Part shown: positions 1 to 14,952 of the stretch, piece after piece | Position numbering within the stretch: the first letter of the stretch is position 1 | Layout: each line of letters begins with the position of its first letter | From: Atopsyche davidsoni | Lineage: Eukaryota; Arthropoda; Insecta; Trichoptera; Hydrobiosidae | DNA: 64,000 nucleotides | Direction: 5' to 3' | NCBI GenBank assembly: GCA_022113835.1 | Contig: JAILWY010000023.1 | Coordinates: 2,976,001 to 3,040,000, forward strand | Notes under the pieces: model-generated | The model's database searches: none | What the model was told of the DNA's origin: nothing | What the model saw: the letters and a program-made list of their open reading frames with translations, nothing else | Made by a program: the position numbers and the translations under genes

Positions 1-3000
1 TACATTGAGCACGGTAATATCCAGTAAGTTACGATTTATCCTAGTATTGGTTTCACAGCAATTTATGTCTATCTCACAAAAATTATACATACACTTAATA
101 CTAGTTCATAAATGAAGCATCCCTTCGTATTCTGACACTGTTTGTACCTAATCAACCACCGATGCTTCAATTTTGCAGAGGGAGAATGGAAATGAGTATC
201 ACCGAATTATTTTGAATGTTGATTATTCACAGCAAAGTAAAAACCAGTCATTTTGTTTTGAAAAATAATGAACAACACTTAGGGTATACTTCATTTCTAG
301 AATAATATAAGAGAGTTTTAAGGAGTCAAACATTTAACAATTATTACGAATCATCAAATATATATTTTCTTTCATTCTTGAGGTATTAGATTTAGAAGAA
401 AAAATATGGCTTTATAGAGATAACTAAGAAAATCTGGAGCCTGAAATTGAATCAGGGTCTACGACCCACTGTTACTGGGGTAAAGGATCTCTTTTCATCT
501 AATATTGAAATCAATTATGAAGTCATTAACGAGACTACTACATCATAGAACATTTAAAACAAGAGTAGGATTAAAAAAGGCCTCAAGAATTACGAAAGCA
601 ATAATAAAACCATGTCTATATGGCAATTTTCAACATTTAACATTTGAGTTCCTGAAATGCTGAGTTTAGATAATATCAAAGCTTACAATATGAGATGTTG
701 AAATCAGTGAACCGAAAATGTGATTCACACACAAGTGGAAGGAAAATATAGTGTGGGTCATCAGAAAGACATACATGTAAATTGGCCCACAACCACGCAG
801 CGATGACGGAGTTGGAGCTTTGCCAATAACAGTCGTTGATTCAACCGACTGAATCATCTGCGTGAATTGTTCCAACAAACTTATAATTATAACGGTGGTA
901 GTAAAAATATGTTTCAGTCAATGAATCGTAAATCTAGTTAGTTTTTGTTTGACTCCGTTCTAATAAATGTTACAACAAACAACGTACATCAATTATTTCA
1001 TTTGGTTCGTGTCAGCATTTAAAAATGAGATCTGAAAGATAGATGCCATTATGTGCTACAAGAAAACATCACATGTACTTGGATCGTTATTCTTATGCTG
1101 ATATAACAATGAAATAAAATATATGCATACGAAAAACAACCTAGCCATTTTTATCAACAACAATGTTATATTATATATATATATTGATTCTGAAATGCAT
1201 TTTAATTCTACACATCGTATTTATTGAAAAGTAGAGATATTTTAAAATTAAAGTCTACTTATGGTATCTTAGAAGTCGTGGTATCCACTGAAAATATGGG
1301 ATTGGATACCGTGGGAAGAATTTCTGGAGGAAAATATTTTTATTTTCTTTTTGACTCAATGTCATTTGTAGTGCCAAGAGTTTTCAATCACTTTTTTCTT
1401 AAAAAATTACAAGACAGTTTTCTCTCTGAAAATACCATACATTGCAAGATTAAATATTTTAAAAACTACCCAGATACCCTGGCATTTATTTGTCAAACGT
1501 TTTTTATCATGAAATGAAAAATTTTATAAGTTTGTTTGCAACATTTTTGCATCTATATAAAGTAATCTACAAATAAAAATTACACTGTCATGTATTATTT
1601 GTGTTATGCATTTCAGAATCAATAATATTTAAGAGTATTAAAAAAAGTAAATAAGTCTATTTACGGATTGAATAAGTTGGAGCAATAACTGACCTGGTAA
1701 GTCTTGACACTTGATATATATTTGATGTAGGTTACTCGTCAAATATTGAGTATATTTCATCATGGCCTCATTATTTCAAAATTAACAAAATCTACACGTA
1801 TTTACCGGATGATTAAATTTATTAGTAATTAGTAATCTGGACGGTCAAGACTTGTAATCAAATGTTGTTTGGTCAATTTTTGCTCTAAATCAATCAACTT
1901 TGCTTAAAAATGTACGGTATTGACTTACTGACAAGGCGAGTTCTGTTGGCACCATTGGAAGAAACTAGTTGGTACACGCGTTTGGTAAAATGACTGAGAA
2001 TAAATCTAAAAATTTATTTTTGACTGTTGGCAGTATTTAACTGATTTTACCAACAAGAAACATTAAATAACGTGTCATAAAACTTTAATTACATTTACAG
2101 TACATTATAAAAAGAATAAAAATATTTAGTAGTTAACAGCAGAAACTCTTTATGGCAGTGATACTTTAAAAAAATATCATTTCATCAAATATAATTTTAT
2201 AGTACGGTAACATTATATTTCAACATGACAAGATGTCTTCTAAGCTTAAGACGTTCTGACTGAATCTCTACAATTGAAAAATTACAAAAATAACATAATC
2301 CTATGTATACACATTTAAAAAATAAAAGAGCTGAATTTACTAGAGACCATAGTTTTCTCGCCTCCATTATCCAAGATTTACGTGAACATGGCAATACAAA
2401 AATAACAGATATTTATATAATTTTATAACAATATTGTATTTTCTGTACTTTTCGCACAACTTCGTTTATGCCAAATGAATATTTCATAAAAAAATAACAG
2501 TTTTCTAGTTATAATTCCTTTCTACATAGTTTGGCACTGTCTCCATAGCAAAGTCGATGAGGTATTTTAGGTTTTTATAATTGTTTAAATATTAAAGATA
2601 CATAAATTTGAGCAAGACTCCTGGTAAAATATTGAGTGAAAAAAATAAATTATAAATTAACAACAGGGATAATGGAGGCATTTCACAAAATTATTAAATA
2701 TAAAATAATACTTAAAAGATTTTTCAAATTAATATATAGGCAAAATTATGCAGAATAAAATATATAATAATTTCATACTAAGCCGACGGCTGAATAATAA
2801 CAAATATAATATGCTTTAAAAAAATATTTGAATTCACAAATCGGAATTAATCATTATCACACTGAATCAATTTCTTTATCTAAAATCATTGCACAAGCTT
2901 AACCCGATGACTTCCCAATTAATGTCGAAACAAAAACTTTTTTTTCAAGTAACAAAATGACATCTTTAGACATATTACTCTCAATATAGAATAGAGCTAC

Positions 3001-6000
3001 CTTTGAAAATAAAAATATATTAAATTGTATTAACAAGCTCTTTTAAGAAATCAACGGGTTGGCTTTTAAATATTTTAAAATAAAAAAAACAATACACAAG
3101 GACAGAATCATGAGTAACCCTGTCTACAACATCAAAGCCCACAGGTTAGAAAGTTACCATTATCAAACAAAAAAAAAAACAAATATAAATAAACAAAAAA
3201 CTTAAATTAAAAAAAATATTAAACAACTTTTATTGAATTATACACTCAATTAATCACATTTCTAACAAATACACACACCAACAATCACTCTTAAATATTA
3301 ATTTTAAATATCCTCTAACAAACACAACAATGTATTTTTATTGACATTTATAAAAATATATGCTATCCTTGTATGCAATGAAGAACATTTCCAAATGCAT
3401 ACGTTATGGCACCTGACAAATGGCGACCACGATTGCTCATATAATAGTTAAACCAAACGTTATCAAATTTGGACATCTACAAATGTATTTCCAGAGCTGA
3501 AAATCTACAGCAAGTCGTAATTTATCTACAACATTTATTAACTTATTCGTTAAAAACCATAAGCTAAAAGAAAATTTTGATATTGCAAGTAGTGCTTTAA
3601 AAAAAATTTAATATGCGTTATTATTGAGTGAGTCGAGGAAGTTGCTAATGTAGTTAAAATGTATCAAGTACGTTAAAATAAAAAATAAAAATATTCATTT
3701 GGTTATTTACACTCCATAAGAACGAATATATATTTATTTATTATTATAAGTGCGAAAGCTTATCTGTGCGTCTATACAAATATAGAGTTGAAGCTTTTTA
3801 TTGCATGATTCCTGAATATCACGACAAATCTAATGCAATTCGCAGCTTTGCGAAATCCTTCTTTAAAAAAATACCAAAAATGAGATTATTTTCGATTTCT
3901 TTCATTAACTGCAAAACCTGAAATTGAATCTTTAAAATTGCAGTTTATTGCAAAATAAATTATAAAAGTAATTTCTCAATCGCTCAGAAAAAGGCTGCTT
4001 CGTGATTATCGACAATTGCTGTATTATTATTTTAGTAGCGTTAATAAAAACTAACCATTTTCAAAAATCTAATCATATTATGTATTCGTTTTACTTTTCA
4101 CTTGGTGATTTTACAATTTTAAAAACTTTAAAGTTGTTAACTATTTGTTTAAAAAAGGGAATATTTAGAAAACAAAATTTGTAAAACCCTGCACGATTTA
4201 TCATACGGAGAAGAATATTTTAAATACCTACACTAATCTTGACAAAATGAATACATAAAATAGAAAATTTTCTGTACCAAAAACCAAAAGCAATAAAAAA
4301 ATATTTTTTATTAGTAGATTTGACTAAATATTAGTTTCACGTTAATAAAACATTTGAATACAGACCGGAAATATAATTCTGACATGTTAATAATCCGTTA
4401 TTTCCAATCTAAAATCCACAGTGAAACCTCTGTGAAACAAAAAAATTGAAAATGCAATACTTGACATACAATTAAAACAGGTTAACTCCGGTTGACGCGC
4501 GGACACATCAATCCAATTAATAATAACTTTTCCAGCTAAGAAAGTTAGTTTTTTGTTAGTAATCGTTACTTAATTTTGATTACATATCCTGTGAGGCACT
4601 GTGAATTTGATTTTGAGAAATTACGCATGTCCACTAATAAATTTGAAAATAAAGTATATAAATATATAAATTTTTGAAGTTCTTTCGTCGTAATTCAGAT
4701 TTAAATTCAGTTACATTTATTTTTTAAGTTATTAAATATTTTTGTTTTTGGTGCGCAGAAAATATTTATATATATATTTTAGGTACTCAAATTTGTATCT
4801 CTATTTTTATGAATGCAATCAATGTCTACAATATCTTTCATTGGGTTTTTTTTTTAAAAATAAATTGGCATATTTACTACACAAATAGGTACATGTGGTT
4901 TTTATGCAGCACTATTAATTTAGTACCCAAGTAAGTATAAATGTTTCATACTCAACATTAGTAGCATATATATAAATTTTTAATCTTGGTTGCTTTGGTG
5001 TCCACGTAGATATATGTTGTTTATAAGTAGCCCAAGTAACACATGTATCGGTTTATATGCAGCAGTTGTAGCTTATATTTTCTAATTCCTTATTCATGAG
5101 GTATATTTGGTATTGGCACATCGGAAAAAATTGTACTTGAATATTTGCAGACGTCCAAATCTGACTAATAACGGCTCAGTTCATAAATATATACAATAAA
5201 AATATAGCTTTGAATATTACAGTAAATACAAACAATGTCTGTAAATGACTATCCCATAAGTTATTTGGCACAAGATTATTAATTTTTTGACAAAACTGTT
5301 TCAATATGGCGACAGAATTTTCAGAGAAATCAATTTATTTTCATTTTTATTTCAACTCAACGTATTGAGATTTTACGCGATTCTTTTCTATTGTGTTCCA
5401 AAAACATTGTAGTGCTATCGCTTATAGGGACATAGGGGGGCCGGTGATGACCTCAGGGCTAACAAGAGGACGTAACAAAGCAGTTTCACGTTCTGACTAT
5501 TTCATCACTTTAGAAAAATAGATTTTTATGAATAAGGAACTCTCACATGATGCACTTAAAAAAAACTGTATATTTTAAAACATCCCTTACTCATTGAGAG
5601 AGGAAGTTTGTCACAAAAAATACTTTCTGAGCCATATTATTGACCACCGATTCAAAACATATTGTGAACTGATAACCTGAGATCCCGGTTTTAAGCGTAT
5701 TAATTGCAGCACTGCAAAAATTTCTGGCAACAGGGACCTAACGCAAATTTTCAAACAAACTCCTTTCAGAACAAAATTATATTACTCGGTAAAATTGCTG
5801 CTCTGAAAATGTTGCTGCCATTCGCTGTATTCATTAAAAAGACGCTTTCAAGCATCTTCACACACACAACTAGGTATAACAATGTTAAACTTCTTTATCA
5901 TATTAAAAAAAACTATACTTATGAATTAAGTAAAGAATACAACGGACATATTGATTTTCATTGCAAAACTGCACCGGCCATGTCTGATTCCACTTTAGAG

Positions 6001-6313
6001 AACCGTTTCTCGCTCGTAGTGTTTAGTTTGTTAATAAATGTTTTTTCGTTGTATTTCACTTTGTATAATAGTTTTATATAGTATTATATTTAGAAGAATA
6101 GTATACTTAAATGTAAATAAACGTATGTTAATCAATCTCGATGTTATTGTCAACAAAAATACATTCAACAGAATGTAAAAGGCTGCTATAGTAAAAATAT
6201 ACTTAATAAGATGTATTAATTCAATCGATTATAAAATTCGTTTTGTAATCATTTTGAAAACATGGCCGAGGAGATTTGCGATCTTATGTAAACAAAAAAT
6301 AAAAGAAAATACA
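1..6313. other. AT-rich region without a confident gene
   Basis: This stretch is strongly AT-rich, with homopolymer runs and no long reading frame that has coding character. The longest frame (5704-6081, 125 codons on the plus strand) has no family I recognise and ordinary AT-driven composition. One minus-strand stretch near 666-879 looks slightly coding and is listed separately. The right end is the 3' flank of the Myb/SANT-like gene that ends at 6314. I see nothing else that can be named. Confidence 0.6.
666..879 (-). other. Possible terminal exon of unknown gene
   Basis: On the minus strand a frame runs from a weak AG acceptor at 880-881 to a TAA at 666-668. Its first half (about 790-879) has mixed amino acids and better codon use than its surroundings; it contains EQFTQMIQSVESTTVIGKAP. 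The second half is AT-rich and hydrophobic, as expected of chance translation. A possible donor (GTATGT) after the first half would make this an internal exon instead. I do not recognise the product. The region lies downstream of the Myb/SANT-like gene on the same strand, so it could also be unrelated repeat-derived sequence. Confidence 0.2.
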
Positions 6314-8871
6314 TCACTTATTACTGTTCTTTTCCAAAAAGTCCATTTTTAGCTTGAGCTCTATAAGAAACAGCTGCTTTTGAAGGGAAAATATCTCTTC
6401 CTTCTGTCTGAGTTCCATGTTCAGGATTTTCATCTTAGCTTCGTGCTCCCAAATCGCATGCTGTCGCTTCGCCATGTAGTACAACTTTTCTTCTTCTGTA
6501 GGAGCGGAATTCGCACAAAAATAATTTCCAAGGTTGTTATTGTTGTGAGGCAATATTGCGTCGGAATTGCAGCAGCCGTCCTGAGCGTTGTTGGAATTGC
6601 GAGCGAAGAAACCGCGTGGACACTTTTTGTTGAGTTGTGTGTTGCCACAGCGGTTTGGGTACTGGGGAAAATTGGGGCTCGACTCATCCTGAGGAGAAGG
6701 CGTGTCGATGCAGACTCGCGGCTCGAGGTGGCTGAGGTTGAGCGGACCGTTCGAGTCGGGGTTGGAAGAGTTGGAGGTTATGACGGGTATGAGGTTGTGC
6801 GCGCGCGCTGCCATCATGGGTGAGGGCGAGGGAGAAGCGGGACCAGGAGAGTGCGAGAGAGACATCTGCGGCTCGAGCAGATCAAGGTGGCCGTGGTGGA
6901 TGCCGTCTTTGGAATCGCAGATTGAGCCTGAACCGTCGAGGCGTTCACTTGACATCTGGCAAATATTAAAGTACATTAATTATTAAAAAACGCCGATAAC
7001 TTTAATTAAAAAAAAAAAACATTTTCAGTATAAATAGTTCCAAGCATTTATGATCCATGGCTTGTATTTAAGATACTTTGATACAAAGGACTTAAATAAA
7101 AAATATCGAACATTCCATTAATTGCCAATATAATATTCATATTTCTAGATTGTAATATTAATACTCAGCATATTTCTTTATTAATAGCACATAAGCGTGA
7201 ATGTTCAATAATATAATATAATTAAAAAAATTGTACTCATGTAACAGAAATAGATAAAATTTTAAACTAGATATACAAAATATAGGCTCTATTTTATAAT
7301 AATAAAGCTCATGTGCACAATATCAATCAGCTAGCATGCATAAAATAAGGTATGAAAAAAAGATATTTGAACATACATTAACAGGTAGATGGTCATCAGG
7401 ATTTGCCAAGACTGTGCTGGGTACATCTCGTCTTTCATCTGAAATATTGAAATATATATAATTTTGTAATAAATATAGAATACATTTTTAATGTCGTTAC
7501 AACTTTTAGACAGTGGGTTTAAATACAACAAACCATTTTTGAAAACAAACACTAAATCTATAACATTTTGCATTAGACGGAACTTACTTTAAGCTCAGCT
7601 GCCTTATAAGTTTCTAAACTAAGTCATATCTGCATCCACTTGTCTGCTCTACGCAATCAGATCTAATAAAATGTAGCAAGTGATCCCTCCATAAGCCCTG
7701 ACTTCAAATGAATGGCACTGGAGAGTAAATAAGTAGGTCAGTGCGGAATACCAACTCAGCAAGGAAACCCTCTGAATATGGTTTGTGTGCAGCGCTAATT
7801 GCAAAGTCAAAGAGTTATTTTACCTTTGACTGTAAGCGCTTCTGCCAGAGGATTGATTGTCCATAACATCCCGTCAAGTAGATTGACACCGCCTTCTTCA
7901 GATCCAGGCTGAAAGAATAAAACATACAATTTAGTGTTATAGAATATCAGGCTAGATTCAATTAACGAAAGCGCTTTATTATCATGTGAAAACCTTCCAA
8001 CTACCACTGAACAGTTTGTAATCTAAAGTAGGCCTGCATGTGATGGTGAGGCATGACCCAAGTGAAGCAATGATTATGAAAATAAAACAATCCATAAGAA
8101 CTCACTTCCTGATAGCGCATCTTGCACTTCTTCTTGAAGTTTTCGTACCACATCTTGACCTGGGCCGGAGTTCTTGGACACTCGGCTCGACATCGCTTGT
8201 TCACTTCAATGCATATCTGTGACCACACCATCTGGAATATTGTATAACATGTTTAGATTCAATTGTGGACGTGTACAAGAGTACACCTGTGATGAAGTAC
8301 TTAACTTAATGAGATAAATTTATGTCTAAAATGTTCAATTGCCTGTGTCCTTTTGATTTGTAGTAAAATAAAAAACGGTATCACCCGAAGAGGGGCAACT
8401 AGGTACCGTTTCTATGCTTCTTTGTGATGTTTTTGAAATGTCCATACTTCAATGAAGTCCCAAATTAAAATTAATTTGAGAGGAAAATTATAAATTTACT
8501 CCGATTGCAAGGGCAAACCCCAGTCTGTGATTTCCTTATATACAATAAAGCAAATATCTTATTTCACTTTGGCCACCGACTCTTAAAGACAAGAGTTTTT
8601 GAATATGCTCAGAGGTTTTGGCGACTGCTGTTATGACATTGGTTTATTTGGTGTTAACAGCATTGATTTGTTGAGTTACTTAGTCTCCTCTAGATTACTT
8701 AGTGTTGCTAACCTGCTTGCTCTTGTTGGTGGCATTATTGGAGCGCCCCTGCCGCAGAACCTCACGGTGTTGGTTTATGAGCTCCAGTACGGTGCGCTTC
8801 TCCAGTTCAGTGAAGTTCTTGGAGCGCTCTTTGTTCTTGCGCGTCCGTACCGCATTCCGCGTTCCGGACAT
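6314..8871 (-). CDS. Myb/SANT-like DNA-binding protein, five coding exons
   Basis: Five exons join in frame on the minus strand: 8871-8713, 8231-8106, 7908-7824, 7438-7377 and 6955-6314, all with GT-AG borders. They give 357 residues. The start ATG at 8871 follows a splice acceptor about 27 bases upstream (TTTCCAG), so the leader is spliced. Residues ~16-95 (RSKNFTELEK ... TPAQVKMWYENFKKKCKMRY) match the Myb/SANT-like domain class Myb_DNA-bind_5, found in insect transcription factors and TE-derived regulators; the intron falls in the middle of the domain. Residues ~96-145 are an acidic linker. Residues ~146-290 are rich in Ser, Pro and Asn. The last ~60 residues (YYMAKRQHAIWEHEAKMK onward) are a charged, Leu-rich helix likely used for dimerisation. 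I infer a nuclear sequence-specific DNA-binding regulator. The exact orthologue (apontic/FSBP-like or MSANTD-like) is uncertain. Confidence 0.82.
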
Positions 8872-11800
8872 CCTGCCTCTCCAAGCAGCGTATGGGACTG
8901 GAAACAATATTAAACATTAGATTACCATTATTCACATAACCGATGAGAGATTGAAATGGACACTTGGGCTCGTCTCCTTATTTTAAAAGTATTTAACGCT
9001 ATACATATTTGCAAAAGGCTACAGCAATCTAGTGCCATAAGATCAAGATGAGTTAATAATTCCATATTCTTTTTTACCCTTGAATTTCATTTGTATTTAA
9101 TTTTTATTCGAGGTTGTTTTGTAATACCAGCTCTCCAGTAAATTAATATCGAGCAACCTCCTGGCACAATGTAAATACCTTTAAACTCATTATTCTTTCT
9201 AAAATTTCTAAATAATACATTCAGGATGCCAACAAATATGGCAAATCTTATGGGTTCTATTCGCCCAAGAAAGGCCCAGATGGTGATGAGTCTACGCTAA
9301 AGAAATGACTATTGAATTGTGAATCTCACTAATAGTAATATAAAAGTAAGCGTTAAATTCAAGTATTTAATAAAACATTATGACTGACCCTGACTCATAA
9401 TGAGTATTCACAGTTTTACTGGTAAAGTAACGGGCACACTAGAGCAACGATCAAATCCAATCAAAGTAAAAATGAATTTGGGGATATTAGCAAGTACAAT
9501 AGGACATTAGCATCTAACATGAACATTCAAAAGTCACTTTTAGGCAATCTTGCGTATCGACCTATGAAATATAATGGATTTATTCCACCACTGAGCTATC
9601 GACAAAATACATTTAATTATCACTGTAATTTAACACACTTTTTGCTGGAATCAACAGTTTAAATATGTTTTTATAAGTTTTCTACAATATTATTGAACTT
9701 TACAACTACAATATTTATACTTGGCAATTACTGAATATTTAAAGATTCTGCATTCAACACCAATACAAGCATATTAAGTTTTAGAAACACGATAAACACA
9801 TGAAACGATGAGAAAAAACCTTTGAAATTTTAGTATTTATTTTTGCCAGTCGGTACAAATCAGGTGACGAATAAAAATAATTCAATAAAAACACTAGTGG
9901 GGTTTAAGCATCAAGCTAACAACCTACTGTCCCTTCAACCTCCTAATAATCACTAGCTACTTGGCGAGTGATGGGGTCTCGGGTTTTATTTATCACTAAC
10001 AGCTTTTCGTTTGTTTTCCCAATGTATGAAGTTAGATAGAGTCAAAATTTGTGGCCAACTACTACTACTACTATGACTATAGATTCCTCGTTCTTAGATT
10101 ATGTGAGAACGAGATCATAAAGCCCGAATGAATGTAATAACACACCTCACACAAACCTTCCTTAAAAACAATGGTAAATTTACATACCTGGAAATTTATA
10201 TGAATTTTATACACGTTGAAAACAGGTAAATAACGAGAGCTGTTATAACATGTAAAATGTCTGAGAAATGCTTTGATAAAAAATTTGCATGTTTTATAAA
10301 ATGGGGTATCTTGTATTGGATATTCTAATGATTCACTAGTGGATAAAGTGGAGCAGTTTTCAAACCTATTGGAAAGAGAATAGTATTTATTGTTTTCTAC
10401 CTCCAGCTTGCACACTAAATCAATTTAAAATCATATGTAAATACTCAGTATCAATGTTATTTTATACAACTGACTCTCAACCGAGAGCTAGCATTTTTCC
10501 AAGTAAACACTAACATTACGTGTGCCAGTAAGATTACTTTAAACAAAAATTATAATAACGTAGTCTGCTTTCCGATATCTAAAATCTTAAAGTGATTAAT
10601 TGATTTACAAGGATTGTAGACGAGTTTCTGTAATTATGTAAATGCTTTAAAGTTACAGTTAGTTGTATTTTCGTTTCTATGTGTTAATTATAAAATAAAA
10701 AGATCAGATCAGCAGTGGTTTTCAAATATTTTGGCAAATAATCTAGTAATTAGTAAAATTAGAAAGAAGATGATTTCATAGAGTGTAAGGAATTCAAGTC
10801 TGTTGAGAAAAAAATTGGTCCCACCCACTAATAAAAAATAAACTAGAGCGTTTTACCTTCCCACTCAAAGTAAAAAAAGATTATTGTAAAGTGTTTCTGT
10901 TTATTATAACAGTAGATAGGATCATTCTTCTTTTAATGAAATTAAAAATTTGAATAAACATTCAGGACATTTTTGAGCAGAAATTTGTAATGAGTAATTG
11001 TAATCTTTTTTATAATTCTTAAATATTCACTACATATTATTTAAAAAGTATAAGTTTTCCATTTCCAATGTACAATTGAACATAAATGAATTCGATATGA
11101 TTAAATTTGACAACGATAGATAAATAGCACCGGACTATAAACTGTTATAATGGACACATTTGAAATTATGTGAACATGAAAAAAAAAAAAGTAAATATTT
11201 TTCTTTTACATTTATTACAACTAGTTCTCGCTGGTTTAAAAATTTGTCCATGAAGAGGCAAGAAAAAATGCTAGATCGTTCAATTAAAAACTATGGTGGC
11301 CAGGATAAATTGACTCAACTACAATAATGTCTACTATCTAATTTAACAAAAGCAGAAAATTCTCAATCTAGATTAATTAAATTGTAATATTATGGACACA
11401 AACCAGCAATAAGATATCAGTCCCATACTTTTCAGTACCCCAAAGAATGGAGTCAGTGTATTATCAGTACATGTTTAATAATATGTAGGGTCAAATACAC
11501 ATATTTCAATGCTTTATTAGATTAATTTCTTCAGATTTGAATTAAACGCTATAAAAAAACACCTAGCTTTATTTTCAATGATCCAAGATACATTCATTAT
11601 ATTTGGATATTAATTTCATGTATCATCTGAACGTCTCGTTACACTAAAAATAGAGTTAATGGCCCAAGGAGTGATAAAAGAAGTGGCTTATATTTTTTCA
11701 GCAACTTATGGCAAACCTAATCCATTAAAATAGAGGCAAATATAAATTCCGATATCTTAATCCCTCTCGTAAAATTAAAACAATCTAATCTGCTAAACAC

Positions 11801-13043
11801 ATTTTTAAAGAAGCAAAGATTTACTGTTTATATTATTTTTGGAAATATTTTTATTAAGATATTTTTTCGTATGCCAACAGGTTTAACTTGAGAAGCTTAT
11901 TATCACCGTGTTTATGTGCATAGTAAACTATTTTTAACTATTACATTTTTATTTGCAAGTCTGAACACTGCGTGTTACTATTTGATTAAAAAGTGTTACA
12001 TTTATCCTGGTCGGTAATCAAGTGCGCCCACTACAGTAAATGAAAATAACTTTCTTATTGAACTAACGAGTGCCGAGCCAAATTTAAATAAATATATGGA
12101 ATTTATACTGTGATGGGATTAAATAAAGAAAAGATTTTTTTTCCTGAAATATTTGAAGAAAAATATGCAGATTTTCTGTGGTTTTATTGTGTTTATGACT
12201 CAATGACTAAGAAAAGTTTAATAAGATACAAACTGTGAATGTTGGCCTTGAAAACAAGTTTAACCTGCGAAATCAAAATACTCCACAAATTACAATGTTG
12301 ATGGTTTTGTGCATACAGTTCAGGATTTGTACAATAAAATGCGTATATCTTTCATATTTAAAATTAAATAATTTATTTTGCAACGTTTGGTTTTATTTTG
12401 TAAACAAATTTTTTTTTTTTTTTTTAATAAAACCTTGTAGTCAAAATTAATATTATATTTAATAAAGATGAAATTAATACAATGTTTATTATAAAACATG
12501 TATTTTCATCAATACAATTTTTAAAAATATGACAACTACTTTGAGTAATCAATTAAATAACATATATATGGATTATATTAAAATAATTATTTTCAACAAG
12601 GGGGAATTTTTTGTGGTGTTTTTGCTCTTTGTTTTATTGGTGTAAGCTGTTTATATTTCCCAAGGTCCTAGTAAATTATTTAGAAAAATTGATTTATCGG
12701 TTAAATTTAATTGATTCGTCCTGATAACATTGTGGAGAGATAAGAAACACTGCTATGACGGCTAGTTAGGTAAGACGTACCTAAAATAGGAATGACAGAA
12801 CAGAGGATGGTTAAAAACAACCATTCGGTTAACGATTACCCAAAATTACGCGTCAACTATGATAAGACATTTAAATTATTCACAAACGATCATCGGAATG
12901 CGCTCTGCAAATCCATTGATAATGTGCTGAACTGCATATTTAATTACGTGTCGAATTGGCCAGTTAAAAGGTTAACAATCAATTGAACGGTTATCGGTTA
13001 AGTTTTCGCGGAGCGCGTAAACATATTGAGATTTCGCACTCAC
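8872..13043. other. Putative first intron of the Myb/SANT-like gene
   Basis: This span lies between the acceptor just upstream of the coding start and the candidate leader exon at 13044-13200. It is AT-rich and holds no convincing coding sequence. Small patches near 9230-9300 and 9900-9990 have less biased composition and look like worn mobile-element fragments, but I cannot name a family. Confidence 0.4.
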
Positions 13044-13200
13044 CAGCATCAATATTATTGTAGATAAGTGAACTTCGCAGAGTATCCGGGCATCAGCTGG
13101 ACATGTCGATCGAGAATAACCGGGACGGGAGGGATTAAAAACGACATCAAACACAAAACATGACCACAAAACTGTCAAATGTTGTAAAAATCATAGACAA
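13044..13200 (-). other. Candidate 5' UTR exon with upstream ORFs
   Basis: On the minus strand, a GC-richer block ends in a strong splice donor: ATGCTG followed by GTGAGTGCG, with the last exon base at 13044. It contains several short upstream reading frames that each stop within about 12 codons. The next minus-strand gene downstream is the Myb/SANT-like gene, whose coding exon begins with an acceptor at about 8897, so this is a natural leader exon for it. The left limit (transcription start) is not determined; the GC-rich flank around 13200-13265 may be promoter. The link to that gene is inference. Confidence 0.4.
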
Positions 13201-13265
13201 TGGATTGATGGGCAGCGCAGGTGGTGGGAGAGTCTCCGCTGCGAGGGAAGCTTGAACGCCGCGCA

Positions 13266-14940
13266 TTACATTCACCGCTTTATAAATACTCCAACAACTT
13301 TATTATTTACACCAAAGCTTGCTATTCTATCAAATATAATCACTAATAATTTAATATCCTTCATTTTGCTTATATTTGTAACGCAATTTGCTAATACGCA
13401 TTTGAAAATTTCAAAAACCTCATGATAATGTTTTTTTATTTTTCATGTGTATATGTATGTATATATTCATACAAGTATTTGTAGTACATACCTTTTGTTT
13501 ATATATATTCTTTTTCAAGTACACCTTACAACTTAGCCAAATATATGAGGTTGTGAATAAACACGTAATTATAAAGATATGTATGTACAAGTTACAAGTA
13601 AAACGAAACTTATCTCTTATCAGTAAATTAGTATGAATTCTTTCAATTAATACTTTCCCAAATATTCGTGCCGTTACATTATGCTATAGAATGTGTTTTC
13701 TTTGTTGTATCATATGAAGTAGAAAGAAACAAAGATAATACTGTTTTTGATAATGATTATCTGAATTTGTCTCCATCGTATTGTTATTGCTATGTATCAT
13801 ATATTTTATAACAATAAGATAATCATGTATCTGCGAAAAGTTTCTTTATCTGTTAAAATAAAATTATTCCTAGAAGTCATTGTCAGTTTTTTTTCATTGA
13901 CGTAATAAACTATTCGTTACATTTTTAGGAACTGCCTACTTGAGAGAAGATTAAAAATCTTTATAAATATAAATATAAAGTTTTCTTAATGTACAAAGTT
14001 AATTCACCAAATAATTGTTTTAGCATTTTACCCATCGCTAATCTAAAAAAAATATTTTCTTTGCGTAGATAGCCAACTATCTGAATATTATTTTTACAGA
14101 TAAAGTAGGGTATGGATGTAAATAAAAATATAGTGACTACTTTTAGAAATTACAATGTATATATTTACATATTTTCATTGTTGTCTAAAAGGTTTTTTTG
14201 CTAATATATTAAAAAAAATTGACATGAAGACATGTCTGGAATATCTTATCACTGTTGGTATTCTAAATTAGCATCCGTATTTTTAAACATAGGTTTATAT
14301 TATTAGTTGATGTATATTAAATTACTCCTTTATATTAGCTTATTAACCGTGGCAATTAATTAAAAATAAATATTTATATTCTGGTGTGTTTATTTATTAA
14401 TGTTTATTCGTAATCATTTGTAGTCAAATGTATCATTTGATTTATTCGAAATATTATGATTCACAAAAGATAAGAAGGTTATAATGAAGTCATAACATAG
14501 TGACGTATCAATTGGCATTTTGTTTTAAAAAAGATATCTTACATTGATCGAAAACTAATAGAAATTGATCATATATAAATATTAAAGCACAATCCACATA
14601 CTCACTACATACAAAATATATGTACGACGTAATTTTTTTCGATATTTCTTACTTTTAAAAAATTAAAATCGTTTATGCTACGCAAAGCTTGATTAATCTG
14701 ATAGGTCAGATTCATGCAGAGAAAAATTTGACCATTCCATTTACAGCGAAGACAAATAAATATAACTAGTTTTAGCAACGAAAAAACTCATTATTTACAA
14801 AGAAAAATCTTTTTGTGTTTCTACAATGTTTAAAAGTTTTTAATTTTAATTTTTTATTTTATGATCACTCAAACTATAAATATTAATATAGGTTTCGTTT
14901 TTAAAGATTATAAAAGCTTACATTTGTTTTATTTACTTCT
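13266..14940. other. Intergenic AT-rich sequence
   Basis: This lies between the presumed divergent starts of the minus-strand Myb/SANT-like gene and the plus-strand PITRM1 gene. It is AT-rich, with no reading frame of coding character, no RNA gene and no clear repeat. Confidence 0.5.
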
Positions 14941-14952
14941 TTAAAAAATACA

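Noticed and set aside
5704..6081. 125-codon plus-strand frame
   Set aside because: AT-driven composition, no recognised motif, no promoter or splice signals, and a low-complexity hydrophobic end.
6380..6986. Plus-strand frames opposite the Myb/SANT-like last exon
   Set aside because: They are antisense shadows of a real coding exon with matching splice sites and codon use on the minus strand.
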